64,000 bases of DNA from CBDATW01 sp965200605 (GCA_965200605.1 CBDATW010000002.1:434001-498000), one strand, 5' to 3'; shown: positions 1 through 10,682, numbered from the stretch's first letter. Program-made: numbers and translations. The notes: a model not told the origin generated them from the letters alone.

Positions 1-114
1 CTAGTTTATTTTGTAATATCACCTATCTTTACAATTGCACAATCATACATTATTCATACATACTTTATTAATAAAAAAACTAAAAAAGAAAATTCAGTTA
101 ATGAATTATATTAA
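1..114 (+). CDS. yidC: C-terminal end of a membrane protein, probably YidC/Oxa1 insertase (partial)
   Basis: The open frame enters from the left edge and ends at TAA 112-114. The 37 visible residues are a hydrophobic stretch (VYFVISPIFTIAQSYIIHTY) and a Lys-rich tail. YidC/Oxa1 proteins end this way, with a last membrane helix containing an IxQxYII-like segment. Location just before rnmV and ksgA, in the replication-origin neighbourhood of Mollicutes, supports yidC, which inserts proteins into the cytoplasmic membrane. With so little visible, other membrane proteins remain possible. Confidence 0.5.
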   Translation, partial: LVYFVISPIFTIAQSYIIHTYFINKKTKKENSVNELY

Positions 115-119
115 AGTAA

Positions 120-138
120 GGGGCTATGCCTCTTTTTT
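120..138 (+). terminator. Intrinsic terminator after the yidC-like gene
   Basis: GGGGC, a 3-nt loop and GCCTC form a short GC-rich stem followed by six T. The T-tract can alternatively pair with the AAAAAAGAG just downstream, next to the rnmV ribosome binding region, so two exclusive folds are possible. Confidence 0.6.
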
Positions 139-155
139 AAAAAAGAGAGATAATA

Positions 156-653
156 ATGTTATATTTTGTTGTAGAAGGAAAAAGTGATAGTGCAAAACTT
201 AAGTCCATTTTTCCTAAATGCACAACTATTGAAACAAATGGATCTGCAATTTCAAATCAAACAATTAATTTAATTAAAAAAGTTAGCATTAATAATAATG
301 TTATTGTTTTTACTGATCCTGATTTAGCTGGTAAAAAAATTAGACAAATTATTCTAAAAGAAGTACCAAACTTAAAACATGCTTTTATAGATAAAAAAAA
401 TGCAATAAAAAATAATAAATTAGGTGTAGCAGAAGCTTCTAGAGAAAATATTCTTAAAGCAATTGATTCGCTAGTTGAATTTAAAAATATAAATAATTTT
501 TCAATAAGTTGAAAAAAATATGTTTCACTTGGATATATAGGTAAAACTGACTCAGCATTAAAAAGAAAAAGTCTTTGTAAAAAATTAAATATTCCATATG
601 CTAATTCAAAAACATTATTTAAATGAATTAATATGATTGGTTATAAATTATAG
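156..653 (+). CDS. rnmV: Ribonuclease M5 (5S rRNA maturation)
   Basis: 165 aa with TGA as Trp. RNase M5 cuts the 5S rRNA precursor using a Toprim fold. The N-terminus carries the Toprim pattern: VVEGKSDSAKLK with the catalytic Glu near residue 7, and VFTDPDLAGKKIR with the DxD motif near 54-56. The C-terminal part includes YIGKTDSALKRK. It is slightly shorter than the usual 175-185 aa. It lies directly before ksgA, the classic firmicute/mollicute pair. The start ATG has GAGAGA upstream. Confidence 0.88.
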
Positions 654-659
654 TAAAAT
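654..659 (+). promoter_or_regulatory. -10 box TAAAAT of a likely leaderless ksgA transcript
   Basis: TAAAAT follows the rnmV stop directly and ends 6 nt before the ksgA ATG. Transcription starting 6-7 nt downstream would begin at or next to the start codon. No Shine-Dalgarno sequence is present. Confidence 0.45.
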
Positions 660-665
660 ATATTT

Positions 666-1490
666 ATGAAAAATTCATTAGACTATATTAAAAACAATTC
701 TCACAAAGCCATTAAAAAATTTGGCCAAAATTTTTTGATAGATAAAAATATTATTAAAAAAATAGTAAATGCTCAAAAAATTGATAAAAATACATGTGTA
801 ATTGAGATTGGCCCAGGCCTAGGTGCTTTAACTTTAGAATTAAGTAAAAATGCAGGATACCTTTTAGCTTATGAAATTGATAAAAATCTTGTTTCATTAT
901 TAAGGGACAATTTTAAAAATATTAAAAATATTAAAATAAAGCAAAAAGATTTTATGAAGATTGATTTAAATAAAAAAACAAATGAATTAAAAAAAGAATT
1001 TAATAAAATTGTTGTTATTTCAAATTTACCTTATTATCTTTCATCTCAAATGATAGTAAAAGTTTTGCAATCAAATAAAATTGATAGTGCTATTTTTATG
1101 ATGCAAAAAGAGTTTGGCCAAAGACTATCTGCTAAAATCTCAACTAAAAAATATAATAACTTTACAATTTTAGTAAATTATTATTCTAATATTAAAAAAT
1201 TATTTATTGTTCCACCAACTGTCTTTATTCCTAGGCCTAAAGTTGAAAGTGTTGTTTTTGAATTTCAAATTAAAAAAAATCGAAAAAAAATTAATAATGA
1301 AGATAAATTTTTTAAATTTTTAAAAGAAATTTTTTCACAAAAAAGAAAAACAATTTTAAATAATTTATCTAATGTTTTAAATAATAAAACAATAGCAAAA
1401 AGAATTTTAGAAAATTTAAATATAGATAAAAAATTAAGACCAGAAAATTTAAATATAGATGAATTTATTAATATATATAATCAAACTTAA
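666..1490 (+). CDS. rsmA: 16S rRNA (adenine1518-N6/adenine1519-N6)-dimethyltransferase
   Basis: 274 aa, full length. It dimethylates two adjacent adenines in helix 45 of 16S rRNA late in 30S assembly, using SAM. Visible motifs: KKFGQNFLID at the N-terminus; the SAM-binding motif VIEIGPGLGALT near 46-57; the catalytic motif IV, ISNLPYYLSS, near 118-127; and FIPRPKVES further on. It sits right after rnmV. No SD precedes the ATG and a -10 box lies immediately upstream, so the message is probably leaderless. Confidence 0.95.
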   Translation: MKNSLDYIKNNSHKAIKKFGQNFLIDKNIIKKIVNAQKIDKNTCVIEIGPGLGALTLELSKNAGYLLAYEIDKNLVSLLRDNFKNIKNIKIKQKDFMKIDLNKKTNELKKEFNKIVVISNLPYYLSSQMIVKVLQSNKIDSAIFMMQKEFGQRLSAKISTKKYNNFTILVNYYSNIKKLFIVPPTVFIPRPKVESVVFEFQIKKNRKKINNEDKFFKFLKEIFSQKRKTILNNLSNVLNNKTIAKRILENLNIDKKLRPENLNIDEFINIYNQT

Positions 1491-1511
1491 AATGTTAATC
1501 TTTTAATTTGA

Positions 1512-1517
1512 TATAAT
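1512..1517 (+). promoter_or_regulatory. -10 box (TATAAT) for prs
   Basis: TTTGATATAAT, 24 nt before the prs ATG, is a standard vegetative -10 element. It gives a short leader with a weak GTGAG ribosome-binding sequence. Confidence 0.6.
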
Positions 1518-1540
1518 TATAGTGAAAGTGAGCAAAAATA

Positions 1541-2497
1541 ATGAAAGATACAGTAATATTTTCACTTACAAACAATGCAAAATTAACAAAAGCAGTTTGT
1601 AAAAAACTAAAAACAAAAGCAGGAACAGCCAGACTTGTAAAATTTGCTAATGGCGAAATTTTAACTAAAGCTGATACATCAGTTAGAGGAAAAGATGTTT
1701 TTGTTATTCAATCAACATCTAATCCAGTTAATGATTCTATAATGGAATTATTAATATTTGTTGATTCTTTAAAAAGGGCTTCTGCAAAATCAATTACAGC
1801 CATCATTCCTTATCTTGGATATTCAAGACAAGATAGAAAAGCAGCTGGTAGACAACCAATTACAGCAAAATTAATTGCTAATTTAATCCAACAAGCAGGA
1901 GTAACAAATGTGGTAACATTTGATCTTCATGCTCCTCAAATTCAAGGATTTTATGATATTCCAACAGATAATCTCAAAGCCCTTTCAATAATTAGAAAAG
2001 AAATTAAAAAAGAAAAATTAAGTGATGTTGTAGTTGCCTCACCTGACTACGGTGGTTTAACAAGAGCTAGAGATTTTGGAAAGAAATTAGGAGTCAATAT
2101 ACCAATTGTTACAATTGATAAAATTAGATACAAAAAGAATCAAGCAAAAATCAAAAGTGTCTTTGGTTCTGTAAAAAATAAAAATGTAGTAATTGTTGAT
2201 GACTTAATTGATACAGGTGGATCAATTATCAAGGCTGCTGAATTATTTAAGAAAAAAGGAGCAAAAAAAGTTCTAATTGCCTGCACCCACCCTATATTCT
2301 CAAATGATGTTTATAAAAAGCTTGTTAATTCAAAAGCAATTAATAAAGTATTTATTACTGATTCAATTGAATTACCAATAAACAAAGTAAATAAAAAAAT
2401 AAAAGTTGTATCGCTTGCTGGATTTATCGCTGATGTTATTGTGGCATATAAAAAACACTCCTCAATATCAAAACTCTATGCTAAGTATGATAAATAA
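1541..2497 (+). CDS. prs: Ribose-phosphate pyrophosphokinase (PRPP synthetase)
   Basis: 318 aa, normal length. It transfers pyrophosphate from ATP to ribose-5-phosphate to give PRPP for nucleotide synthesis and salvage. Signatures include YLGYSRQDRKAAGRQPIT (ATP and flexible-loop region), VTFDLHAPQIQGFYDIP (metal binding) and the PRPP-binding motif VVIVDDLIDTGGS near residue 220. Its TAA shares one base with the ATG of gltX (TAATG), so the two are translationally coupled. Confidence 0.97.
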   Translation: MKDTVIFSLTNNAKLTKAVCKKLKTKAGTARLVKFANGEILTKADTSVRGKDVFVIQSTSNPVNDSIMELLIFVDSLKRASAKSITAIIPYLGYSRQDRKAAGRQPITAKLIANLIQQAGVTNVVTFDLHAPQIQGFYDIPTDNLKALSIIRKEIKKEKLSDVVVASPDYGGLTRARDFGKKLGVNIPIVTIDKIRYKKNQAKIKSVFGSVKNKNVVIVDDLIDTGGSIIKAAELFKKKGAKKVLIACTHPIFSNDVYKKLVNSKAINKVFITDSIELPINKVNKKIKVVSLAGFIADVIVAYKKHSSISKLYAKYDK

Positions 2498-3924
2498 TGA
2501 ACAAAATTAGAGTAAGATATGCTCCTTCACCAACTGGACAATTACACATTGGCGGAGCAAGAACAGCATTATTTAATTATTTATATGCAAAAAAACACAA
2601 TGGTGATTTTATTGTAAGAATTGAAGATACAGATATTGATAGAAATATTAAAAATGGAGAAAAATCCCAATTAGATAATCTAGCATGACTAGGTATTTTA
2701 GTTGATGAATCTCCTGAAAATCCCAATCCACAAATTGGTAAATATAGACAAAGCGAAAGATTAGAAATTTATAGAAAATATTCAGCCCAATTATTAAAAG
2801 AAAAAAAAGCTTACCTATGCTATTGCACTTCTGAAGAGCTAAAAGCTGAGCGTGAAAAACAAATTGTTAGTAAATTACCTCCTAGATATTCAGGTAAATG
2901 TAAAAATTTAAGTGAAGATGAAATTAAAGAAAAAACTCAAAAACCAGCAATAAGAATTGTAGTTCCTGCTAATCAGGATTTTATGTGAGAAGATATTGTT
3001 AGAGGAAATATTTCTGTAAAAGGAAAAGAATTTGGCGATTGAGTTATTGTTAAAAACAACGGAATACCAACTTATAACTTTGCTGTTGTAGTTGATGATC
3101 ACTATTTTAAAATTTCTCATGTTTTTAGAGGTGAAGAACATATTTCTAATACCCCAAAACAAATACATTTATATCAATTACTAAATTGGGATCAACCGAA
3201 ATTTGGTCATACGACACTTATTACTAACTTTGAAGGTAAAAAACTTTCAAAAAGAGATGGAGATATTATTCAATTTATTGAGCAATACAAAGATTTGGGA
3301 TATATCCCCCAAGCCATTTTTAATTTTCTTGCATTACTTGGATGGTCTCCAGAAGGTGAAAAAGAAATATTTAGCCACAAGGATTTTTGTAAAATATTTG
3401 ATGAAAAAAGACTTTCTAAATCACCTTCTAAATTTGATGTTGAAAAATTAGAGTGAATTAATTCTGTTTATATGAAAAATATTTCAAATGAACAGTATTT
3501 AAAATTAGTAATTCCATATGCAAAAGAACAATATAATAATATTGATTTTACTAACCAAAAAAATAAAGCAAAACTTTTATTATATAAAAATGAAATCAAG
3601 GCTGGATTTGAAATCATTGATAAAATCACACTTTTTTTCAATAATAATTTTAAATTAAGTGATGAAGCAAGGGAATTTTTAGTTTCTCAATCCAAACACA
3701 CTGAAATTGCAAATATATTTTTAGAATCAATTGTAAAAATTGATTGAACTATGGATGAAATCACAAGAATAATTAATTCCATTAAAGCAGAACAAAATGT
3801 TAAAGGTAAGGATTTATTTATGCCAATTAGAATTGTTGCAACTGGTCAAATACAAGGTCCTGAATTAATGCAAACAATATTTTTACTTGGAAAAGATAAG
3901 ATTTTATCAAATAATATTGACTAA
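2497..3924 (+). CDS. gltX: Glutamyl-tRNA synthetase
   Basis: 475 aa, class I aminoacyl-tRNA synthetase charging tRNA-Glu in the cytoplasm. The HIGH-type motif is in SPTGQLHIGGART (residues ~10-22) and the KMSKS-type motif is KKLSKRDG near 248. Several TGA codons read as Trp (for example in NLAWLGIL and FMWEDIVRG). It is coupled to prs through a 1-nt overlap. No tRNA-Gln synthetase is present here, so glutamyl-tRNA-Gln may be made and amidated elsewhere, as is usual in this group. Confidence 0.95.
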
Positions 3925-3950
3925 CACATATTAGTCCTTTTTATATGTGA

Positions 3951-3956
3951 TATAAT
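3951..3956 (+). promoter_or_regulatory. Extended -10 promoter for the HD-protein/argS gene group
   Basis: TGTGATATAAT lies 22 nt before the ATG at 3979. A CACATA/TATGTG inverted repeat spans the gltX stop region just upstream. Confidence 0.55.
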
Positions 3957-3978
3957 TTATAAGCAAAGCGAGGTTATA

Positions 3979-5169
3979 ATGAGTTTTTCAAAAAACATTA
4001 TTAGAGACAATATTCACTTAGATATTTATGCACCAGATTTTATTTTTGATCTTATTGATACAAGTGAATTTCAAAGATTAAGAAGAATTAAACAACTAGG
4101 AGGAGCTTTTTTGGTGTATCCTGGAGCAAATCATACACGTTTTCAACATTCAATTGGAGTTATGCATAATGTTTCATTAATATTAGATCAAAACAAAACA
4201 CATAAATTTAATTCAAAGCAACAAAAAGCCCTTTTGGTAGCTGCCCTACTTCATGATATTGGACATGGACCCTTATCTCATTCATTTGAAGATATTGTTA
4301 AAGATAGAATTTCTCATGAAAAAATTGGAATGAAAATTATTCTTTCAAAAGATTCAGAAATTAACAAAGCTTTAATTAAAAATAAAATTAAACCTCAAGA
4401 TGTTGTTGATATGTTTTCTAAAAAGAAAAATCCAATTGCTTGCCAAATTCTATCTTCTCACATTGATGCTGATAGAATGGATTATCTTGTAAGAGATGCA
4501 GTTCATACTGGCACAACTCATGGATTAATTGATAAAGAAAAATTAATTAGATCAATGGATTTATCTGGAAAAGAAATAATTTTTAAAAACTCAGCAATTG
4601 CAGCTATTGAATCATTTATTTTTGCAAGATACCAAGCCTTTAGAACAATTTACCTTCATCGTATTGGTTTAATTCATCAAGAAATGGTTAGAGTATTATT
4701 TTTAAGACTTTCAGAATTAAAAAATAAAGAGGAATATAAACCATATTGTGATAAATTATCAATATTTTGAGATAAAAAAATTGATATTAAAAAATATTTA
4801 TCACTTGATGATGAAGTATTAAATACAATAATTAGTGAACTTACACATACAAGTGATGAAGTGATTAAGGATTTATCTAAAAGAATTAGAGATAGAAAAT
4901 TCTTTGATGCTTGAAAAAAATCTACAGTTAAATCAATTGCTGATGTTAAAAAGAAACTTAAAAAGAAAAAGCTAGATTTTAAATATTATTATATTGAAGC
5001 CCAAATCACAAAGCACCCTTATTCACCTAAAATAAGTACACCAATTAAAATTGTTAATCGACAAAACAAAATTGTATCAATCGATAAAGAATCACCACTA
5101 ATTAAAAATCTATCAAAACATCAATTTTCAGAAAAATATATTATTGTGCCAAAAGGAATTTTAAAATAA
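3979..5169 (+). CDS. HD-domain phosphohydrolase (YwfO/dGTPase-like)
   Basis: 396 aa. The HD superfamily metal site is clear: HTRFQHSIGVMH near 54-65 and LLHDIGHGPLSHSFE near 91-105, with a third histidine motif SSHIDADRMDYL near 160. The family includes dNTP triphosphohydrolases and B. subtilis YwfO, so the substrate is probably a (deoxy)nucleoside triphosphate; that is family-level inference. The stop overlaps the start of the next gene by one base (TAATG), so it is probably co-transcribed with the ywiB-like gene and argS. Confidence 0.8.
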
Positions 5170-5525
5170 TGACAAAAGCTCATATTAAAATCATAAATAC
5201 TAGTGATGGTAAAAAAAGAGTGTTAGTAGATGAAAAAATAGAAGTTATTATCAAAAACAATACTTATTATTTTTCTATTAATGAATTTAGTCAAGAAATA
5301 AAAGTTAATAAAGATAAAATAAAAATTATTCGCCCAGAAATGAATATTGATTTGCAATTAAACAAATCTCTTAAATCAGTTTATAAACATCAAGATAATA
5401 AACTGGAAATGAATTTTATGCTAAATTCATTAGAGCAAAAAGAAAATAATTTAAAATTCAACTATTCTCTTGTTGATAATTTAGAAAAAGAAATTAATAA
5501 TATAGATGTAGAAATAAAATTTTAG
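5169..5525 (+). CDS. DUF1934 / YwiB-like small beta protein
   Basis: 118 aa, no membrane segment, alternating hydrophobic/charged pattern typical of beta strands. It starts at the ATG overlapping the previous stop. I recognise it mainly from context: in B. subtilis ywiB lies beside argS, and here the same order (small beta protein, argS, rpoE, pyrG) is kept. Calycin-like DUF1934 is the likely family; the function is unknown. Confidence 0.55.
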   Translation: MTKAHIKIINTSDGKKRVLVDEKIEVIIKNNTYYFSINEFSQEIKVNKDKIKIIRPEMNIDLQLNKSLKSVYKHQDNKLEMNFMLNSLEQKENNLKFNYSLVDNLEKEINNIDVEIKF

Positions 5526-5536
5526 GAGAAATTAAA

Positions 5537-7192
5537 ATGTTATCAAAACTAAAACAAGCTTTTTATGATTCAAATAAATTTATTACACAAGATAATTTAG
5601 TTTTTGATATGCCTAAAAATCAAGAATTTGACTTTGCCACAAATATTGCAATGATAATTTCAAAAAAAATAGGCAAAAAACCCTCTGATATTGCATCCCA
5701 AATTATTGAAAAACTACAAGAATCAAAAATTAATTTTGAAAAACTTGAAGTTGCTATTCCTGGATTTATTAATTTTAGGCTATCAGAATCAGAGATATGC
5801 CAAGATCTTGACAAACTAAGAGAAATTAAAAAATCTAATGGTGATAAATGAGTTGTTGATTATTCTTCACCTAATATTGCAAAAAAAATGCATATTGGAC
5901 ATTTAAGATCAACAGTTATTGGGGATTCACTTGTTAAAATATTAAGGCATTTTGGTCATGAAGTTATTGGTGATTCACACATTGGTGATTGAGGAACACA
6001 ATTTGGTAAATTAATTTATGGATATAATAATTGATTAGATAAAAAAGCTTACCAAAAAGATCCAATTGCTGAACTACAAAGAGTTTATGTTAAATTCCAT
6101 GATGAAGAAAATGATGAAATGTTAAATGAAGCCAGAGAAATTCTTGTTAAATTACAAAATCAAAAAGAACCATATTATTCTTTGTGAAAAGATTTTTGTA
6201 ATAAATCACTTGAAGAATATCAAAAAATATATGATTATTTAAATATTAATATTGATTATCAACTTGGAGAATCATTTTTTAATAAATTTATGGGACCTCT
6301 TGTTGATAAATTAATGAATGAAAAAATTGCAGTTGAAGATAAAGGTGCAAAAATTGTATATTTTGATAAAAAAAGTAAAATCCCACCAGCAATTATTCAA
6401 AAAAATGACGGAGGATTTTTATATTTAACATCTGATCTTGCTTGTATTGAATATAGGACAAAGGAGTGAAAAGCTAAAAAAGCAATCTATGTTGTTGATT
6501 CAAGACAAGCCAATCACTTTCAACAAGTATTTGCTCTAGCTAAAAAAGCAAAATTTGATATCGAAACATATCATGCTCAATTTGGAATTATGTCACTTGA
6601 AGATGGAAAAATTTCTACTCGTGGTGGAAAATCACTTGATTTACAAGACCTTCTAGATACAGGCTATAATCAAGCACTAAAAATTGTAAATGATAAAAAT
6701 CCACAGTTAGCAAAAGAGGAAAAGGAAAAAATTGCTTATTGTGTTTCAACTGGTGCAATTAAATTTTTTGATCTTCAACACCAAAGAACATCAGACATTA
6801 TCTTTACTTGAGATAAAGCACTATCATTTAATGGTAAATCAGCACCTTATATTCAATATGCATATACTAGAATTAATTCTTTATTAAATAAGGCAAATAT
6901 AAATATTGAAAATAAAGATATTAAAGTTTCAAATCAAAAAGAAAGAGAAATTATTAAAACCCTTTATCAATATGGTAAGATATTAAATAGAGCGTATTTA
7001 AAATTAGAACCACACCACATTGCAAATTATTTATTTAAGTTAACTTCAATATTTAATTCATGATACAGTGAAGTAAAAGTTCTAGAGGATAGTAAAAATC
7101 TTAATTCAAGACTATTTATTATCAAAGAAGTACAAAAAACAATTAAAGAAGGACTAGGACTTTTAGGTATTGATGTCCTAGAAAGAATGTAA
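5537..7192 (+). CDS. argS: Arginyl-tRNA synthetase
   Basis: 551 aa. It charges tRNA-Arg. The N-terminal Add1-like tRNA-binding domain (first ~100 aa) is followed by the class I catalytic domain with the HIGH motif in SPNIAKKMHIGHLRST and a degenerate KMSKS region, MSLEDGKISTRGG, as is normal for ArgRS. The C-terminal anticodon-binding domain begins near FNGKSAPYIQYAYTR. AGGAG lies 9 nt before the ATG. rpoE follows after a single base. Confidence 0.95.
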
Positions 7193-7193
7193 A

Positions 7194-7514
7194 ATGAAAT
7201 CAAAATTAGATCACATTGAAATAATTATTACAAAAAACAAAAAAGAAATGTCATTTGACCAAATTGCTAAACAATTATCTAAAAGGACAGGAAATGAATA
7301 TAATAGTGGTGAGATATCAGCCATTTTTACTGATTTAAATATTGATAAAAGATTTATTCACCTAGGAGATAACATCTGAGATCTAAGAATAAATCACCCA
7401 TATGAAAAAGTCCACCTTCCAATTAATGAAATTTATGAAAATCAAAAAGCAGAAGAAGCAAAGGTTACAACAAAAATTGATAGTGATGTTAAATCATTTG
7501 TTAACAATAAATAG
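7194..7514 (+). CDS. rpoE: RNA polymerase delta subunit
   Basis: 106 aa. Delta increases promoter specificity and recycling of RNA polymerase in low-GC Gram-positives and relatives. The N-terminal ~70 aa match the HARE-HTH fold (KEMSFDQIAKQLSKRTG, then GEISAIFTDLNIDKRFIHLG, then WDLR). The long acidic tail of Bacillus delta is reduced to about 35 mixed residues. Position between argS and pyrG is the conserved firmicute order. Confidence 0.85.
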
Positions 7515-7543
7515 CAAAAACAAGATAGAGAAATTATTTGTGT

Positions 7544-7549
7544 TATAAT
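7544..7549 (+). promoter_or_regulatory. -10 box for pyrG
   Basis: TGTTATAAT begins at 7541 and gives a leader of about 50 nt that is rich in T before AAAGGAGA at the pyrG start. I see no pyrG-type reiterative-transcription initiation sequence (GGGC). Confidence 0.55.
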
Positions 7550-7604
7550 ATTTAAAAATAAAAAACTTGTTTTTTTGTTTATTTTTTATTTAAAGGAGAT
7601 TAAT

Positions 7605-9209
7605 ATGATTAAACCAAAATTTATTTTTATTACAGGAGGAGTTGTTTCAGGACTTGGAAAAGGAATAACTGCCTCTGCACTTGGCCAATTATTTAAACAA
7701 AGAGGATATAAGGTTTCAATGCAAAAAATGGATCCTTATGTTAATTTTGATACAGGATTAATGCATCCCAATGAGCATGGAGAAACATTTGTTACTGCCG
7801 ATGGTGGAGAAACAGATCTGGATTTAGGACACTATGAGCGTTTTATTGGAGAAAATTTAACAAGCAACTCTTCAATTACAACAGGTAAAATTTATAGTGC
7901 TGTAATTGAAGAAGAAAGAAGAGGAAAATTTCAAGGTCAAACTGTCCAGGTTATTCCCCATGTTATAGATGAAATTAAAAATCGTATTAAGCAATTATAC
8001 AAAGAAAATAAATCTCAAATTAATATTATAGAAGTTGGTGGAACTGTAGGTGACATTGAATCACTCCCATATGTTGAAGCTATTAGACAAATGAGAAATG
8101 ATTATGGTAAAGATGCAACTTTATATATCCATTGTACTCTTGTACCTTATCTAAAAGCTTCAAAAGAATACAAAACAAAACCAACACAACAATCAGTTGC
8201 TTCACTTAGAGCTCTTGGATTACAACCTGATATTATTGTTACAAGATCTGAAACAGAATTATCAGAAAGTGTTATTCATAAAATTGCTATGTTTACCAAC
8301 TTAAAGGATAATTCTGTTATTCAAGCTATTGATAATCCAATTATTTATGACGTTGTTAATCAACTTGCTAATCAAAACCTTGATAAAAAAATTGCCAAGC
8401 AATTTAAAATAAAATTAAAAGCAAGAAATTCAAAAGATTGAGATTTATTAATTGAAAAAATTAAAGAATCTAAAAAAGAAATTAAAATTGCCCTAGTTGG
8501 TAAATACCGAATGATTGATGCCTACAAATCAGTTATACAAGCCCTTGAACACTCTGGATATTTTTACAAAACTAAAGTTAAAATAGATTTTATTTATTCA
8601 GACAGCATAAATACTTCTAATGTTAATAAAAAACTAAAAGGTTATCATGGTATTTTAGTTCCTGGGGGATTTGGAACTAGAGGAACATCTGGAAAATTAA
8701 GGGCAATTAATTATGCCAGAGTTAAAAAAATACCATATCTTGGTATTTGTTATGGAATGCAACTTGCAACAATTGAATATGCCAGAAATGTTTTGAAATT
8801 AAAAGGGGCAGATCATACAGAAATTAATCCTAAAACTAAAATAGCAATTATTGATATTATGCCTGGCAGAAGTAGAGAAAATAAATCTGGTGTATTAAGA
8901 CTTGGAAATCACGTGGCAAAAATTATTCCAAAAACAATTATTGCAAAATCATATAAAGGTCAAAAAACTTATGTTGAAAGACACCGCCATAAATTTGAAT
9001 TTTCAAAAAAAACATGAGAGAAATATTTTAAAGGTTCAAATTTAATTTATTCATCAATTTCACCTGACAATAAATTAATTGAAACAATTGAAATTAAAGA
9101 TCACCCCTTTTTCCTTGGTCAGCAATATCATGGAGAACTTACTTCAAGACCAACCGCTCCTGCTCCAACATATAAAGCATTTATTGAAGCTGTGATTAAA
9201 AATAAATAA
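7605..9209 (+). CDS. pyrG: CTP synthase (glutamine hydrolysing)
   Basis: 534 aa. It aminates UTP to CTP. The N-terminal synthetase domain starts GGVVSGLGKGITAS (P-loop-like) and includes MDPYVNFDTG and EVGGTVGDIES. The C-terminal class I glutamine amidotransferase has the nucleophile in LGICYGMQLA and a His/Glu pair in QYHGELTSRP (usually HPE; here H-G-E). The ATG at 7605 is chosen over an in-frame ATG 30 nt upstream because AAAGGAGA precedes it and homology starts there. Confidence 0.96.
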
Positions 9210-9211
9210 CA

Positions 9212-9235
9212 AAAACTCCATTATGTGGAGTTTTA
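9212..9235 (+). terminator. Intrinsic terminator of pyrG
   Basis: AAAACTCCA / TGGAGTTTT perfect stem with loop TTATG, running into T residues, immediately after the pyrG stop. Confidence 0.85.
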
Positions 9236-9250
9236 TTATGATAAAAATGG

Positions 9251-9256
9251 TAAAAT
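9251..9256 (+). promoter_or_regulatory. Extended -10 (TGG-TAAAAT) of the permease leader
   Basis: TAAAAT preceded by TG at the extended position. The expected start point (about 9262-9264) falls exactly on the first bases of the GGTAG stem of the structured leader, so the leader RNA would begin with the aptamer-like hairpin. Confidence 0.5.
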
Positions 9257-9262
9257 GTATAT

Positions 9263-9302
9263 GGTAGTTCGCGACAACCTACCTATAAATAAAAAAATAA
9301 GG
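9263..9302 (+). promoter_or_regulatory. Candidate preQ1-I-like riboswitch in the leader of the purine permease
   Basis: GGTAG (9263-9267) pairs with CTACC (9279-9283) around an 11-nt loop TTCGCGACAAC, followed by an A-rich single strand ending in AAGG, the likely Shine-Dalgarno of the next gene. This is the layout of class I preQ1 riboswitches: a 5-bp P1, a loop starting U/UUC and ending in the ligand-binding C next to the P1 3' strand, and an A-rich tail whose end forms a pseudoknot over the RBS. The tail is about 5 nt longer than in the Bacillus and Thermoanaerobacter examples and the P2 pairing is weaker. Ligand identity is inference. Confidence 0.4.
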
Positions 9303-9314
9303 AAAAAAAATTAA

Positions 9315-10655
9315 ATGATTAAAACATTTTTTAAATTTAATGAAAGAAAAACAAACCTCTCTACAGAAATTAGAGCTGGTCTTGTTACTTTCATTGCAAT
9401 GTCATATATTCCATTTGTAAATGCGGAAATATTGTCACAAGCACAAATGCCATTTAATGGTGTATTGATTGCTACAGCACTAGCTGCTGGTTTATCAACT
9501 ATAGCAATGGGAATCTTTGCTAATGCCCCAATCGGGCTTGCTCCAGGTATGGGCCTTAATGCCTTTTTTACTTTTGGAGTAGTTATTGGAATGGGCTTTT
9601 CATGGCAACAAGCACTATCGATTGTTTTGGTATCAGGAATTTTATTTCTGTTATTATCACTTACAAAATTTAGACTTATTATCATCGAAGCTATTCCCAA
9701 TTCATTAAAGTTTGCAATTGGCTCAGGTATTGGAGCCTTTATTGCCTTTATTGGATTAAAAAATTCTGGTGTTATTATTGCTAACCCAGCTACAATTGTA
9801 GGATTAGGTAATCTAAAAGATCCTGCAGTAATCATTACACTTATTGGAACAATGACTGCATTAATTATGCATGTAAAAAAAGTCAAAGGAGTTATCCTTT
9901 GATCAATGGTAATTGCCGGTATAACAGGTATTTTTCTACAAAAATTAGGACTTACTTCACAAATTCCTAATTCATTACCAGCAATTCCTGAAAAAGTCTT
10001 TGCAATTAACTTTACTGGATTTAAAGAAATCTTTGGAGCTGCATTTGCAAATCTTGGTTGAGTATTTTCCAGTCCCCAAGCAATCTTAGCAGTTTTAATT
10101 TTTGTTTTTGTTGATATCTTTGATACTATTGGAACAGTTATTCCAGTTAAACAAAAACTAAAAGGAGTTATCAAAAATGATGAAAGTATGGATAAAAGAA
10201 TTCTAACAGTTGATGCTGTTGGTACAACTGGAGGAGCCATTCTTGGAACTTCAACTGTTACTGCTTTTATTGAGTCTCTAACAGGACTTGAAGAAGGAGG
10301 TAGAACAGGTCTAGCTGCAATAGTTACTGGACTTATGTTCTTACTATTTATCTTTATATCACCTCTAACTTCATTTTTCTCAACTGCAGTTACATCAATT
10401 GCTCTAACATATGTAGGAGCATTAATGTTTTCAAGTGTTAAAAACATTGAATGAAATGATCAAGCTACTGCTTTTGCATCATTTGCTCTAATTATTACAA
10501 TGCTATTAACATTTGCAATTTATTGAGGAATTGTAGTTGCATTTCTAGTTTATCCAATTATTAAAGCATTTGATAAAGGATTTGATGAAGTTAAAAAAAT
10601 AACATGGTTATTATTTGCAATAGCACTTATATTTACAATTGTTAAAATAATTTAA
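9315..10655 (+). CDS. NCS2/AzgA-type purine (hypoxanthine/guanine) permease
   Basis: 446 aa integral membrane protein with about 12 helices. AzgA-like features: LSTEIRAGLVTFIAMSYI near the N-terminus, ANAPIGLAPGMGLNAFF near 75, and VDIFDTIGTV near 270 followed by GTSTVTAFIES. Members import adenine, guanine or hypoxanthine with protons. Purine salvage is expected because Mollicutes lack de novo purine synthesis. A possible preQ1-type leader precedes it, so 7-deazapurine transport is a further possibility. It is monocistronic, with its own promoter and terminator. Confidence 0.85.
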
Positions 10656-10658
10656 TCA

Positions 10659-10682
10659 AAGGAGCCATTGGCTCTTTTTTTA
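10659..10682 (+). terminator. Intrinsic terminator of the purine permease
   Basis: GAGCC-ATT-GGCTC stem, flanked by AAAG upstream and followed by seven T. Confidence 0.8.

Noticed and set aside
9956..9972. Reverse-strand match to TTAGGAATTT inside the purine permease gene
   Set aside because: No GGYTA block follows at 10-11 nt and no reverse-strand gene starts nearby; it is coding sequence.
9311..10447. Long reverse-strand frame opposite the purine permease
   Set aside because: It is the antisense shadow of a hydrophobic permease with no RBS and no recognisable motif; the forward gene has full family signatures.
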